A stretch of DNA of 64,000 nt from Fibrobacterota bacterium (GCA_023436205.1 JAEZKC010000059.1:434001-498000); one strand, 5' to 3'; counted from the first letter of the stretch, positions 8,947 to 17,797 are shown. The notes: a model not told the origin generated them from the sequence alone. A program made the numbers and translations.

Positions 8947-10404
8947 ATGCAAACCAGGGGTGATATCGGAGTGATTGGCCTGGCAGTGATGGGGCAGAAT
9001 CTCATTCTCAATATGAACGATAATGGATTCAGTGTTGCAGTTTACAATAGAACCACTTCTAAAGTTGATGAATTTATAAATGGTGCGGCATCGGGCCGGG
9101 AGACAATAATCGGCTCCTATTCTGTAGAACAGCTCTGTTCACAGTTGAAACGCCCTCGCAAAGTGATGCTGATGGTCAAGGCTGGAGCGGCGGTCGACAG
9201 CTTCATTGAACAAATCCTTCCGTTTCTGGAGGCGGGTGACTGTATCATTGATGGAGGAAACAGCTTTTTCAAGGATACCATCCGCAGAACCGAATATCTG
9301 GCTGAGAAGGGAATACTTTTCTGTGGTACTGGCATCTCCGGTGGAGAAGATGGTGCGCGACACGGACCATCCATCATGCCCGGAGGTGCTCCGCAAGTCT
9401 GGCCGCTTGTAAAAGATATCTTTCAGGCGATCTGTGCTCGAACTCCAGATGGGGCGCCCTGTTGCAACTGGGTTGGGTCCGATGGCGCCGGTCATTATGT
9501 GAAAATGATTCATAACGGTATTGAATATGGAGACATGCAGATCATCAGTGAAGCATTCTCGCTTATGAAAAATCTGCTTGGTTTGAATTATGACTCCATG
9601 AGCAAGGTGTTCACTGATTGGAACAAGAGTGAACTTGACAGCTATTTGATCGAAATTACCGGTGAAATTCTTAAATATAGAGATGAGGATGGTACTCCGC
9701 TTGTTGAACAGATTTTAGATTCGGCTGGTCAGAAGGGAACGGGCAAATGGACCGGAATAGATTCTCTCGAGCTGGGGGTTCCGGTTACTCTTATAACCGA
9801 AGCTGTTTATGCCAGGTCGTTGTCATCGTTAACTGATGAGAGAGCTCTGGCCTCTGCAGCTTTATCCGGGCCAGAAAAGCATTTTTCCGGCAGCAGGGAG
9901 CAGTTTGTGGAAGACATTCGCAAAGCTCTTCTTGCTTCTAAAATTATCTCGTACGCTCAGGGCTTTATGCTGTTAAGAGAGGCGGCAAAGGAGTATGTTT
10001 GGGATCTCGATTATGGCGAAATCGCGCTCCTGTGGCGAGGAGGCTGTATTATAAGAAGCGTGTTTCTGGATAAAATCAAAGACGCCTACCGACACAATCC
10101 ATCGCTGGAAAACCTTCTGCTCAACGAATACTTTAGAGATGTCCTTGCAGACTGTCAGGAATCCTGGCGAAAAGTGGTCAGCTCGGCTGTAAACAATGGA
10201 ATCGCAGTTCCAGCATTCGCCAGCGCTTTAAGTTTCTACGATGGCTACCGAACAGCCCGTTCAGCCGCGAACCTTATTCAGGCACAGAGAGACTATTTCG
10301 GAGCACATACTTATGAGCGGATAGATCGGCCCCGTGGACAATTTTTTCACAGCAACTGGACAGGCAAGGGGGGGAGCGCATCTGCGGGAACGTATTCAGT
10401 TTAG
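8947..10404 (+). CDS. gnd: 6-phosphogluconate dehydrogenase (decarboxylating)
   Basis: 485 aa, the long (about 470-480 aa) bacterial/eukaryotic form. Motifs include the NADP fold GLAVMGQNLILNMNDNGF, GTGISGGEDGARHGPSIMPGG, the catalytic Lys/Asn segment KMIHNGIEYGDMQ, KGTGKWT and a C-terminal FHSNWTG. It converts 6-phosphogluconate to ribulose 5-phosphate with CO2 and NADPH release. It follows gntK by 4 bases, with a GGAG site inside the gntK end (AAAGGAGATTAG). Confidence 0.95.
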   Translation: MQTRGDIGVIGLAVMGQNLILNMNDNGFSVAVYNRTTSKVDEFINGAASGRETIIGSYSVEQLCSQLKRPRKVMLMVKAGAAVDSFIEQILPFLEAGDCIIDGGNSFFKDTIRRTEYLAEKGILFCGTGISGGEDGARHGPSIMPGGAPQVWPLVKDIFQAICARTPDGAPCCNWVGSDGAGHYVKMIHNGIEYGDMQIISEAFSLMKNLLGLNYDSMSKVFTDWNKSELDSYLIEITGEILKYRDEDGTPLVEQILDSAGQKGTGKWTGIDSLELGVPVTLITEAVYARSLSSLTDERALASAALSGPEKHFSGSREQFVEDIRKALLASKIISYAQGFMLLREAAKEYVWDLDYGEIALLWRGGCIIRSVFLDKIKDAYRHNPSLENLLLNEYFRDVLADCQESWRKVVSSAVNNGIAVPAFASALSFYDGYRTARSAANLIQAQRDYFGAHTYERIDRPRGQFFHSNWTGKGGSASAGTYSV

Positions 10405-10431
10405 CTGTTCGTATCCCTCAAAATCGGAATT

Positions 10432-11304
10432 ATGTCATCAAAGATTATCTTCTCAACAGTTTTAGTTTTACTGGTTGGCTTTTTTTCATCTGATGAAGCC
10501 GCGCAGAATCAGCGGCTTCCATCAAAAATTATCTCATTCGCTCCAAGTGTAACAGAAATTTTATTTGAACTGGGAGTAGGGGACCAGTTAGTGGGGGTGA
10601 CCCGCTTTTGCTCCTACCCTCCTCAAGCGGCCAAAATTCCCAAAATGGGTGGGTACCTCGATCCGAATTACGAAGCTGTTCTTAGGAGTAAACCTGACCT
10701 CGTTATTGTTCTTCAGGAACATCGCACGCTTATCAGTTTTCTTCAAAAGTATTCCATACAGCATTTGGTCGTGGGGAATTCCTCTGTAGAAGAGATTCTC
10801 CAATCTTTTATCCGCATCGCTCTGGCTTGCGGGGTAAAAGAACGGGGAGATAGCCTGGCGTGGCTTCTTCGAGAGCAACTGCGTCAAGATCCCCCAAATG
10901 ATTCTGCCCCAACGGTTCTTCTGTGCGTCGGTAGAGACAATCCTGGAGGGGGAACTGTCAGTAAGGTGTTTGCAGCAGGTTCCGGAAGCTTCTATGATCA
11001 GCTCCTGAATTCGAGTGGTGCTAAAAACATTCTCACAGGCAACTCGCAATCATATCCGAGTTTGACTTTGGAAAATATCCTGCGATTATCACCGGATATC
11101 ATTATCGATATCTCAGCTGCTTACAGTGACATTTCTTCGGAAAAGCTACTAAAGGACTGGCATTCTTTGAGCAGTTTGCCGGCAGTTCGTCAAAACCAAA
11201 TATTTTGCCTTACCGGTGATTATCTGACGGTTCCCGGACCGCGACTGATGAAAGTGGTTGAACAGTTCAGGAAAATTGTGAAGTCCTGCAGGAGTGAGAG
11301 GTGA
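10432..11304 (+). CDS. Periplasmic cobamide/iron-chelate binding protein, BtuF-like
   Basis: 290 aa. A signal peptide (about residues 4-23) is followed by the class III binding-protein fold: SFAPSVTEILFELGVGDQLVGVT near the start, Tyr-Pro-Pro-Gln, then KPDLVIVLQEHRT and SPDIIIDISAA. The opening closely resembles BtuF (vitamin B12) proteins, but haem and siderophore binders share the fold. No lipobox Cys is seen, so it should be soluble in the periplasm. It is the first gene of a three-gene importer and overlaps the ATPase start by one base. No cobalamin riboswitch fits in the 27-base gap to gnd. Confidence 0.75.
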   Translation: MSSKIIFSTVLVLLVGFFSSDEAAQNQRLPSKIISFAPSVTEILFELGVGDQLVGVTRFCSYPPQAAKIPKMGGYLDPNYEAVLRSKPDLVIVLQEHRTLISFLQKYSIQHLVVGNSSVEEILQSFIRIALACGVKERGDSLAWLLREQLRQDPPNDSAPTVLLCVGRDNPGGGTVSKVFAAGSGSFYDQLLNSSGAKNILTGNSQSYPSLTLENILRLSPDIIIDISAAYSDISSEKLLKDWHSLSSLPAVRQNQIFCLTGDYLTVPGPRLMKVVEQFRKIVKSCRSER

Positions 11305-12101
11305 TGAGAGCAGATGCACTGGAGGCGCGGGAGCTTGCTGTTCGATACAGAGATAAAGCTGTTCTGGACAAAGTTTCTTTCAAGGTCAATCAGGGTGAAA
11401 GCTGGGCTGTTATAGGCAGAAACGGCGCAGGGAAGAGCACTCTTCTCAAGTGTCTCTGTGGCCTCATCAGGCCTGAGAGAGGAAGTGTCAAAATAAACGA
11501 CAAGATGTTAGCACAGCTTTCTTACGCGGAGATCGCCCGAAAGGTGGCATTTGTTCCCCAGGGAAACGATCGAACTGTGCCCCCCTTTACTGTCGAAAAG
11601 TTCGTGCGTATGTCCCGTTTTGCATATAATACATGGTTCCAATCATTTTCCGAAGATGAGACCAGGCTTACACGTGATGCCCTGGAACTGACCGATACAG
11701 CACATCTTTCCAAACGCATGATGAACACGCTTAGCGGGGGAGAACTACAGTCGGTGCTCCTTGCCGGAGCTGTAGCTCAGGACACTCCATTTCTTCTTCT
11801 GGATGAACCCACGACATTTCTTGATCCCTGTCATCAGGAACAAGTTGCAAATATTCTGGAAAGGGTTAAATCTGAAAGAAACAGCGCAGTAATCACCGTT
11901 ACTCATGATATCAATTTTGCCCTTTCAACTCATTCCCACCTCATGGGCCTTTCAGGAGGGAAAACAGTATTTTCCGGTACGAAGGAGTCCTTTGCAATGA
12001 AAGATACTGATTTACTTACAAAACTGTTTTCAGTTGACTTTTCAAAGGTGGCACTCGCTGACGGGGCTTGTGTGTATGCCTCCCGGAGAATCACTTTTTG
12101 A
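11304..12101 (+). CDS. ABC transporter ATPase, BtuD/FecE-like
   Basis: 265 aa with Walker A GRNGAGKST (about residue 40), Q-loop FVPQGNDR, signature LSGGELQSVLLAGA, Walker B LLLDEPTTFLD and the H-loop THDINFALS. It energises the importer formed with the binding protein at 10432 and permease at 12098. ATG 11304 (overlapping the upstream TGA by one base) is favoured over the adjacent GTG 11301; GAGAGG lies a few bases upstream. Substrate is B12 or an iron chelate. Confidence 0.85.
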   Translation: MRADALEARELAVRYRDKAVLDKVSFKVNQGESWAVIGRNGAGKSTLLKCLCGLIRPERGSVKINDKMLAQLSYAEIARKVAFVPQGNDRTVPPFTVEKFVRMSRFAYNTWFQSFSEDETRLTRDALELTDTAHLSKRMMNTLSGGELQSVLLAGAVAQDTPFLLLDEPTTFLDPCHQEQVANILERVKSERNSAVITVTHDINFALSTHSHLMGLSGGKTVFSGTKESFAMKDTDLLTKLFSVDFSKVALADGACVYASRRITF

Positions 12102-13081
12102 ATTCCAGAAAAATTGTACTCTCATTTCTTCTGCTTTTCGGGGTTTCGATTGCCGCTGTAGTAATTTTTCCTTTTCTCGGTATGGAACTCATAAGACCAT
12201 CTGATCTCGGAAAGGATTCGCTTCAGGCAAGCATATTCTTTTCTCTCAGGCTGCCCCGTGTTCTGACTGCTTTCGTTGCCGGCGCAGGGCTATCCTTGTG
12301 CGGAACAGTATTCCAGGGAGTGTTCAGAAACCCTTTGGCAGATCCCTTCACTCTTGGACTGGCAAGCGGAGCATCCTGCGGAGCTGCGCTTGTGATCCTG
12401 TCGGGAATTGGTGGAACTGTTCTTGGTATACCCTTTCCGGCTCTTGGGGCACTGAGCGGAGCAGCAGTTTCACTTGTGATGGTTTTAGCTTTGTCAAGGA
12501 CCTTGCGTTCTCGTTCATCGCATACAATTCTTTTAGTAGGAATTGCGGTAAGCTTCTTTTTTTCCAGTTTGCTTCTGCTGACTCAGTACCTGAGTTCAAT
12601 GAGAGATTCATTTCAAATCGTACGCTGGCTCATGGGTGGGGTGGAGGTATTCGGATATGGGCCCCTGCTTTCCATCCTCCCGTTTATGGGTGCGGGCTTA
12701 CTTCTTATCGGACTAAACTACCATTCGCTCGACCACTTCCTTACCGGTGAAGATATCGCCCAGTCTCGTGGGGTCAATGTGAAGGCAAGCCGTACCATGC
12801 TTCTTGTTGCCGCATCGCTTGTGATTGGTGGCATCGTCTCAGTTTGCGGACCGATTGGTTTTGTTGGACTGATTGTCCCCCATATCTGCAGATCTTTGAC
12901 AGGCGCTTCACACAAAACTCTTCTGCCTGCATCATTTCTAGCCGGAGGAGTTTTTCTGACTGTTTGCGACACTTTCTCCAGGATCATTATCGCACCTGCG
13001 GAAATGCCGGTTGGTGTCCTAACCGCGTTGCTTGGAGGACCTTTTCTGCTGGCGTTAGTGGCGTGGGAGAGTAGAAACTGA
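12098..13081 (+). CDS. FecCD/BtuC-family ABC permease
   Basis: About 327 aa and very hydrophobic, with nine or ten membrane helices. Family signatures are LRLPRVLTAFVAGAGLSLCG, GTVFQGVFRNPLADPFTLG, the ATPase-contact GPIGFVGLIVPHICR and the C-terminal LPVGVLTALLGGPFLLALV-type end (here EMPVGVLTALLGGPFLLALV). The start is uncertain: a TTG at 12098 sits in TTGA across the upstream stop with GGAG 11 bases before it and gives a normal N-terminus; a TTG at 12068 would add ten atypical residues. It is the last gene of the pdxB-to-importer run. Confidence 0.85.
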   Translation: MNSRKIVLSFLLLFGVSIAAVVIFPFLGMELIRPSDLGKDSLQASIFFSLRLPRVLTAFVAGAGLSLCGTVFQGVFRNPLADPFTLGLASGASCGAALVILSGIGGTVLGIPFPALGALSGAAVSLVMVLALSRTLRSRSSHTILLVGIAVSFFFSSLLLLTQYLSSMRDSFQIVRWLMGGVEVFGYGPLLSILPFMGAGLLLIGLNYHSLDHFLTGEDIAQSRGVNVKASRTMLLVAASLVIGGIVSVCGPIGFVGLIVPHICRSLTGASHKTLLPASFLAGGVFLTVCDTFSRIIIAPAEMPVGVLTALLGGPFLLALVAWESRN

Positions 13082-13120
13082 CCAAAGAGTTGAATTTTTG
13101 TTTTATGATATATGTAGATG

Positions 13121-13921
13121 CTACATTCCAAGTAGGTTCAAGTAAGCTTTAAGAAGCCAGTCACCTGCGAAAACCGCAATCACCAGCCCTGCTCCCAAAA
13201 AGGGTCCAAAAGGGATACGGTGATCATTGTCCAGTTTACGTGCAAGAATAAGGATTCCACCCGTCAGAGAACCCAGAAAAGCGCCGAATACCATTCCGAG
13301 AAGGACTGCCTTTACACCCCAGAGTGCCCCAAGATAAGCCATGAGCTTGACATCTCCGAATCCCATGGCGTCACCCTTTTTTAGAATGAACGTACCTACA
13401 AGTCCCAGAAGAAACAGCGTGCCGCCTCCCGCAAGCATCCCCAGTAAAGATTGTAAAGGGGAGAGCTGCCCGGGAAGAAACGACAGTGCCAGTGCCAGAC
13501 CCAGAAAAGGAATTGTGAAGCGGTCAGGTATAATGTAGTGGCGAATGTCTATGGCAGATATCGGAATAAGCAGAACAAGTGAAGCGTATCGTAGAATCGG
13601 GACAATATTCCTGAACCATGGAAGATCAAAATTGAAGCCTGCAGCATTCCAGAAGAATACCGCCGCCAGAGCGGTTAGTAGCTCAATGGCAGGATAGACC
13701 GGTGAAATGGATTTTCCGCAGGAGCGACATTTACCTCTTAAAAACAGGTAACTAATGACCGGGATATTTTCCAGAGCACTGAGCTGATGACCACAAGAGG
13801 TGCAGTGAGAGGCTGGCCAGACAATCGATTCACCCCTCGGAATCCGGAAGATGAGGACATTGAAAAAGGAACCAATACACAGTCCGCCTGCCCCGATAAG
13901 TATGATGTAAAACAGATCCAT
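13121..13921 (-). CDS. Prepilin leader peptidase/N-methyltransferase
   Basis: 266 aa integral membrane aspartyl protease of the PilD/GspO family. It has the N-terminal FNVLIFRIPRGESI segment, two CxxC pairs forming the cytoplasmic zinc domain (CTSCGH and CRSCGK), and both catalytic Asp sites in AIDIRHYIIPD and MGFGDVKLMAYLG. It cleaves and methylates type IV pilin-like precursors, so the cell should have type IV pili or a type II secretion apparatus encoded elsewhere. It starts five bases after the CvpA-like gene ends. Confidence 0.92.
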   Translation of the reverse strand: MDLFYIILIGAGGLCIGSFFNVLIFRIPRGESIVWPASHCTSCGHQLSALENIPVISYLFLRGKCRSCGKSISPVYPAIELLTALAAVFFWNAAGFNFDLPWFRNIVPILRYASLVLLIPISAIDIRHYIIPDRFTIPFLGLALALSFLPGQLSPLQSLLGMLAGGGTLFLLGLVGTFILKKGDAMGFGDVKLMAYLGALWGVKAVLLGMVFGAFLGSLTGGILILARKLDNDHRIPFGPFLGAGLVIAVFAGDWLLKAYLNLLGM

Positions 13922-13926
13922 AACAG

Positions 13927-14529
13927 CTATTCTTTTCCACCTGTAGTTGATATTTTGGCAGAATCCACTTTTTCCCTGAACTCCTCAAGTGCGCTGGCAG
14001 CTTTCTTGACCTGAGGGCTGGACTTGAAGTTCAGAATTCCGCGTATATTAGTTCGCGTTTTTTCCATTCCCGAGCGAGACAGACCCCTGGGCAGCTGGCT
14101 GTAACTTTTATAAACATACGATCTGCCGAATTCCTCATGCACCTTTTTTGCCGGTAAAGCTGCTATGGATAAACAGGCTACCCAGGCAATAATTGCTGTT
14201 TTCAACAAACCCAGTACTACCCCCAGGAGCCGGTCAATCCATCCCAGAAGAGTGAGGTGGGTAAATTTCCGGATTAACCAGCCAATGCCTAAAATGATAA
14301 GCATTATCACTATAAACAGAAGGATAAACGCCAACGTAGCCGTGACTTGAAAGTTTGAAGAGACTGGTCTTAAAAAGAACTGAAGATCACGGTAATAAAG
14401 GAATGCCCCGAAGAAACCTCCCGCAAGAGCGATGAAGCGAAATATTTCCCTGATAAATCCTCTTTTGCCACCCATGACAGCCAGTATCACTGCAACTACA
14501 AGGATAAAAAGGTCAAAAACTGTCGCCAC
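13927..14529 (-). CDS. CvpA-family membrane protein
   Basis: About 200 aa with four predicted membrane helices in the first 130 residues and the CvpA pattern FDLFILVVAVILAVMGGKRG, FIREIFRFIALAGG and RLLGVVLGLLKTAIIAW, followed by a charged soluble tail. GTG 14529 is chosen as start because AAAGGA lies just upstream; an earlier start would run into the terminator at 14546-14578. CvpA proteins are linked to colicin V production and envelope stress in other bacteria; the role here is unknown. Confidence 0.75.
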   Translation of the reverse strand: MATVFDLFILVVAVILAVMGGKRGFIREIFRFIALAGGFFGAFLYYRDLQFFLRPVSSNFQVTATLAFILLFIVIMLIILGIGWLIRKFTHLTLLGWIDRLLGVVLGLLKTAIIAWVACLSIAALPAKKVHEEFGRSYVYKSYSQLPRGLSRSGMEKTRTNIRGILNFKSSPQVKKAASALEEFREKVDSAKISTTGGKE

Positions 14530-14542
14530 TTTAGTTCCTTTC

Positions 14543-14578
14543 AATAAAAAAAGGCGGAAAAGCATTTACTCTCCGCCT
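14543..14578 (-). terminator. Rho-independent terminator after the lipoprotein gene
   Basis: Inverted repeat AGGCGGA (14552-14558) / TCCGCCT (14572-14578) with a 13-base loop. Read on the minus strand it is followed by a run of seven T residues. It separates the STAS/lipoprotein unit from cvpA. Confidence 0.8.
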
Positions 14579-14601
14579 CATATCAGTTCATAGCATAGGG
14601 T

Positions 14602-14937
14602 TCAGTCTTTTTCGATGATCCCTACCACATGCTTGTCTTCCATAATGAATACCTTCACATTGCCCTTTTTGTAGGACCAGTGCTCCTGCAGAGCCCAAGG
14701 CTGCTGTACGGTTTGCACATTCTTGGCTTCACCCAGCAGAAATCGGACAGTTTCCTGAAGCATACCAATTTCGAAGCGTCCGTCATATATACATGATTTG
14801 TCGAGTTCGGGAAGGTCGGGGTTGCCCTGAATGTAGGCATCGATACTGGCCTGGTCAGGTCTGATGAAATTATTGGAACAACCGGCAATCAATATGGACC
14901 CAAGTATCAGCGCTACACTAAGCACTCTGAATTTCAT
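14602..14937 (-). CDS. Small lipoprotein, unknown function
   Basis: 111 aa with a type II signal peptide and lipobox LIAGC (Cys about residue 20). The mature part of about 90 residues has EIGMLQETVRFLLGEAKN and QEHWSYKKGNVKVFIMEDKHVVGI, a pattern recalling the SmpA/BamE-type fold in which a short repeat around a Gly-Met-Thr-like turn is followed by W-x-Y and a beta strand; this is only a suggestion. The start has a strong GAGGAG ribosome site. It overlaps the end of the STAS gene by 20 bases, so the two are translationally coupled. Confidence 0.7.
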   Translation of the reverse strand: MKFRVLSVALILGSILIAGCSNNFIRPDQASIDAYIQGNPDLPELDKSCIYDGRFEIGMLQETVRFLLGEAKNVQTVQQPWALQEHWSYKKGNVKVFIMEDKHVVGIIEKD

Positions 14938-15262
14938 GTTCGAACTCCTCTTCTGTTGTAAAAATTTTCACTAATTTATTTAGGCCAACTACTTCCAGCA
15001 CATCACGAACATATTCATTGGGCTCGATAAGTACCAGCGAGCCGCCATTTTTCTTAAGCGTATTCTGACAGTAGATGAGAACATTGAGTGCTCCGCTGTC
15101 CAGATATGTCACCTGCCCAAGATTAAGGGCCACATTGAGGGTCTTTTTTTCGATTAGGGAGTTTATGTAGGATTTAAGTACGATGGAATCTTTAAGTCTG
15201 TCAATTTTGCCCACGACATCCACGATGTGAAAACCGTATTTTTCCCTGCCGCCAATATCCAT
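14918..15262 (-). CDS. STAS-domain anti-sigma factor antagonist
   Basis: 114 aa, nearly all one STAS domain (GFHIVDVVGKIDRLKDS, LNLGQVTYLDSGALNVLI, GSLVLIEPNEYVRDVLEVVGL). The Ser of DSG is the expected phosphorylation site in SpoIIAA/RsbV-type proteins. ATG 15262 is preferred to an upstream start at 15370 because AAGGAATCAAA precedes it and the longer N-terminus is not STAS-like. Partner kinase or anti-sigma factor is not in the window; the co-transcribed gene is a lipoprotein. Confidence 0.85.
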   Translation of the reverse strand: MDIGGREKYGFHIVDVVGKIDRLKDSIVLKSYINSLIEKKTLNVALNLGQVTYLDSGALNVLIYCQNTLKKNGGSLVLIEPNEYVRDVLEVVGLNKLVKIFTTEEEFEHEIQSA

Positions 15263-15408
15263 TTTGATTCCTTCTGATCGGATCACTGTGGTTTTAATGA
15301 TAATATAATAAAGTAGGAAGGGGGAAGGGGAAAAAGAAAGAGTTATAAAAAGACGGTAAGGAGGTGCCAATAATTCAAGAAAACAGATTGCCCCTGATCA
15401 CTATATCG

Positions 15409-16236
15409 TTATACCCCGTGCACAGCATTACGCTGGCGTTTTTTACCCTCGATAAGAGTATTTTCAAGCTGTTTCATGAACTCTGAAGAGCTTATGTCCG
15501 GCACACTCTGGGCTACTGAGAGAGTGATGGTGACGCCAGTGGGGAGTCCTTCGATGCGGGTTGTGCGCTTGTTCACATTGACCCTGAGCCGCTCTGCCAG
15601 TTCCAGTGCTTCACGCTTGTTTGTATTGGGAAGGATCAGTAGGAAGCGGTCCCCTGAGTAACGGGTGAGAATATCGACGTTGCGAATAGTTTTCTTTATG
15701 ATCTTTATGATGATGGTGAGAATCTTATCACCGGTCTGATAGGAGAGGTTCTCGTTCACTTGATGAAAGTCGTCTACATCCAGTAGGATGGCAGCCAGAG
15801 CATGTTTATAACGACGGCTGCGCAGCATCTCTTCTTTAAGTTTCTCAAGATGAAAACCCGGGCTGAAAACCCGCTCCAGCCACTCATCATCGCGCTCGGC
15901 ACTCTGAGTTGAAGGTCCGCAGGGTTTCATGAGCTCAGAAGAGTTCAGACGCCGCTCGGTATAATCCAGTGCGGCAGGCTGAATGCCAATCTGTCTTCCC
16001 AGCTTTTTCTCCATTTCGCTCTTGTGTTCAAGAATGCGATGCCAAAGCTGAAGAGCCTCCCGATTGGATACGTTGCGGCCAGTGATTCTCTGCAATACCA
16101 GACTGAAGGGGTTAGGCTGAGAGGTGGTCACGTCGGAAAAAATCTGCCGGATTTGGGAGTACGAGCGTTCATCTGAGCGCTCAAGCGGTTCCTGAATATG
16201 TTCCCTGAACCCCTCAAAGGGTAATTCATCAGCCAT
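15409..16236 (-). CDS. Degenerate GGDEF protein (SGDRF), probable c-di-GMP receptor
   Basis: 275 aa, soluble. An N-terminal helical region of about 115 residues of unknown type is followed by a GGDEF domain (about 118-275: AAILLDVDDFHQVNENLSY, QTGDKIL). The signature reads SGDRF, replacing the first Gly and the catalytic Glu, so cyclase activity is unlikely. The inhibitory-site motif RNVD sits exactly five residues upstream of SGDRF, where a c-di-GMP-binding RxxD would be. It therefore looks like a receptor rather than an enzyme (inference). It is monocistronic, upstream of the STAS unit. Confidence 0.8.
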   Translation of the reverse strand: MADELPFEGFREHIQEPLERSDERSYSQIRQIFSDVTTSQPNPFSLVLQRITGRNVSNREALQLWHRILEHKSEMEKKLGRQIGIQPAALDYTERRLNSSELMKPCGPSTQSAERDDEWLERVFSPGFHLEKLKEEMLRSRRYKHALAAILLDVDDFHQVNENLSYQTGDKILTIIIKIIKKTIRNVDILTRYSGDRFLLILPNTNKREALELAERLRVNVNKRTTRIEGLPTGVTITLSVAQSVPDISSSEFMKQLENTLIEGKKRQRNAVHGV

Positions 16237-16411
16237 TTTTTTCCATTCTCTTCAGCTTATTTATATTTCGGGTCATAAAATAATTCCTTTTTCGTATCCT
16301 TCTATCAATAAAAATAGCAAAAAGCGGTTCAATGGGACATTCCGGACGACCATGAAGTATTTTAAACATTAAATTGGCCCGGTCCGGATCTATTATGTTG
16401 AAAGGAGCGGA

Positions 16412-16705
16412 GTGGGTATGGCCCTATTCGAAATTAAATGCCCTATGTGCAAGGGGACTATCTGGATTGATCCCTCCAGTGGAAAAGTGGTGGATCACCG
16501 TTCAGCTGACCACGAGAAGGCTGACTTCGAGCAGTTTCTCAAAACATCCAAACAGGATAAGGCCTGGGATGCCAAAATGAAAAAGGCTCGGGAGGAAGAA
16601 GCTCGGCGCAAGGCTGAGATCGAAGCGAAATTCAAGCAGGCGAAAGAAAATACAGAACAAGACACTGAAACACCGGGTCCCAAGTCCCCCTTTGACTGGG
16701 ATTAG
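16412..16705 (+). CDS. Small protein with N-terminal CxxC and charged coiled coil
   Basis: 97 aa (95 if ATG 16418 is used; GTG 16412 has AAAGGAG four bases upstream and ATG ten). It opens with FEIKCPMCKGTIWID, a single CxxC knuckle, followed by a His (VVDHRSADHEK) that could help bind metal, then a highly charged helix rich in Lys, Glu and Ala. It probably works in the cytoplasm since there is no signal peptide. It lies 18 bases upstream of the dual PPIase gene. Function not recognised. Confidence 0.6.
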   Translation: MGMALFEIKCPMCKGTIWIDPSSGKVVDHRSADHEKADFEQFLKTSKQDKAWDAKMKKAREEEARRKAEIEAKFKQAKENTEQDTETPGPKSPFDWD

Positions 16706-16723
16706 CAGTCTGGAGGGGTAGAA

Positions 16724-17728
16724 ATGAGGAAAATTGTGGCTCTAGCACTGGCGCTTGGCGCTCTTGATTTGTCGGCAGCTGATGGCAACGGACTGTATGC
16801 CGAGCTGGAAACATCAAAGGGAACTATCACTCTTCAGCTTGAATTTGAGAAAGCGCCCATCACTGTGGCAAACTTCGCTGGGCTGGCTGAAGGAAACATC
16901 AAACACAATCGCGGGGAAAATGTTCGTTTCTACGACGGACTGAACTTTCACCGGGTTGAACCCGGTTTCGTAATACAGGGTGGCGATCCCAATGCAAACG
17001 GTACCGGAGGTCCTGGGTATCAGTTCCCCGATGAGTTTCACCCCGATCTCAAACACGATTCAGAGGGTATTCTCTCCATGGCCAATGCCGGTCCGGGCAC
17101 CAACGGAAGTCAATTTTTCATTACTCTGGCCCCCACCCCTTTTCTGGATGGCCGCCATGCCGTTTTCGGTAAAGTGGTCAAAGGAATGGATGTTGTGAAA
17201 AGTATCAGCCGAGGTGATGTGATTAAAAAAGTAAACATCATAAGAATGGGAAAGGCTGCCAAGGAATTCAAAACAGATCAGAAAGCTTTTGAGGGATATA
17301 TCAACCAGTTAGCCCAAAAGAAAGAGCAGGCACAGATGGCCTTTATGGATGAACAGAAAAAGGTTCTGGATGAAAAGTACGCCTCCGCGCAGAAGTCTTC
17401 CAGCGGTATTCTCTATATAGTTGAAAAAGAGGGGAATGGCGAAAAACCAGCCCAGGGTAACACTGTCGTGGTGCACTACACCGGTACCCTCCTGAATGGA
17501 AACAAATTCGATTCCTCACGTGACCGCAACGATCCTTTCGCCTTTCAGGTTGGAGTGGGTGAAGTGATCGCCGGATGGGATGAGGCACTGCTGGATATGA
17601 AAAAAGGCGAACGCAGAACAATTGTGCTTCCCCCGGAAATGGGATATGGTAAAAGGGGAGTAGGGGGAGTGATCCCGCCTAATGCGTATCTGGTTTTTGA
17701 TGTGGAACTTCTGGAAATTCAGAAATAG
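16724..17728 (+). CDS. Exported dual peptidyl-prolyl isomerase (cyclophilin-FKBP fusion)
   Basis: 334 aa. A signal peptide (1-19) leads into a cyclophilin domain (about 26-175: GLNFHRVEPGFVIQGGDPN, NGSQFFITLAPTPFLDGRHAVFG), then a helical linker (about 185-225) and an FKBP domain (about 235-334: VVVHYTGTLLNGNKFDSS, EVIAGWDEALLDMKKGE, YGKRGVGGVIPPNAYLVFDVELL). The key catalytic Arg of HRV and the FKBP pocket residues look intact, so both halves may act. It should assist folding of periplasmic or outer-membrane proteins. Fusions of the two unrelated isomerase families are uncommon. Start ATG 16724 is preceded by GAGGGG. Confidence 0.9.
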   Translation: MRKIVALALALGALDLSAADGNGLYAELETSKGTITLQLEFEKAPITVANFAGLAEGNIKHNRGENVRFYDGLNFHRVEPGFVIQGGDPNANGTGGPGYQFPDEFHPDLKHDSEGILSMANAGPGTNGSQFFITLAPTPFLDGRHAVFGKVVKGMDVVKSISRGDVIKKVNIIRMGKAAKEFKTDQKAFEGYINQLAQKKEQAQMAFMDEQKKVLDEKYASAQKSSSGILYIVEKEGNGEKPAQGNTVVVHYTGTLLNGNKFDSSRDRNDPFAFQVGVGEVIAGWDEALLDMKKGERRTIVLPPEMGYGKRGVGGVIPPNAYLVFDVELLEIQK

Positions 17729-17743
17729 TGAATTAAGATGGAA

Positions 17744-17797
17744 GGTACTGAGTTAACCAGATGGGGCGGTTCTTATCTTCTGGATACACTCAGTACC
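17744..17797. terminator. Long hairpin between convergent genes
   Basis: GGTACTGAGT (17744-17753) pairs perfectly with ACTCAGTACC (17788-17797), and inside it CCAGA (17757-17761) pairs with TCTGG (17779-17783). It sits between the convergent PPIase and 17808 genes and could end transcripts from both sides, though no T-run follows. Confidence 0.5.
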
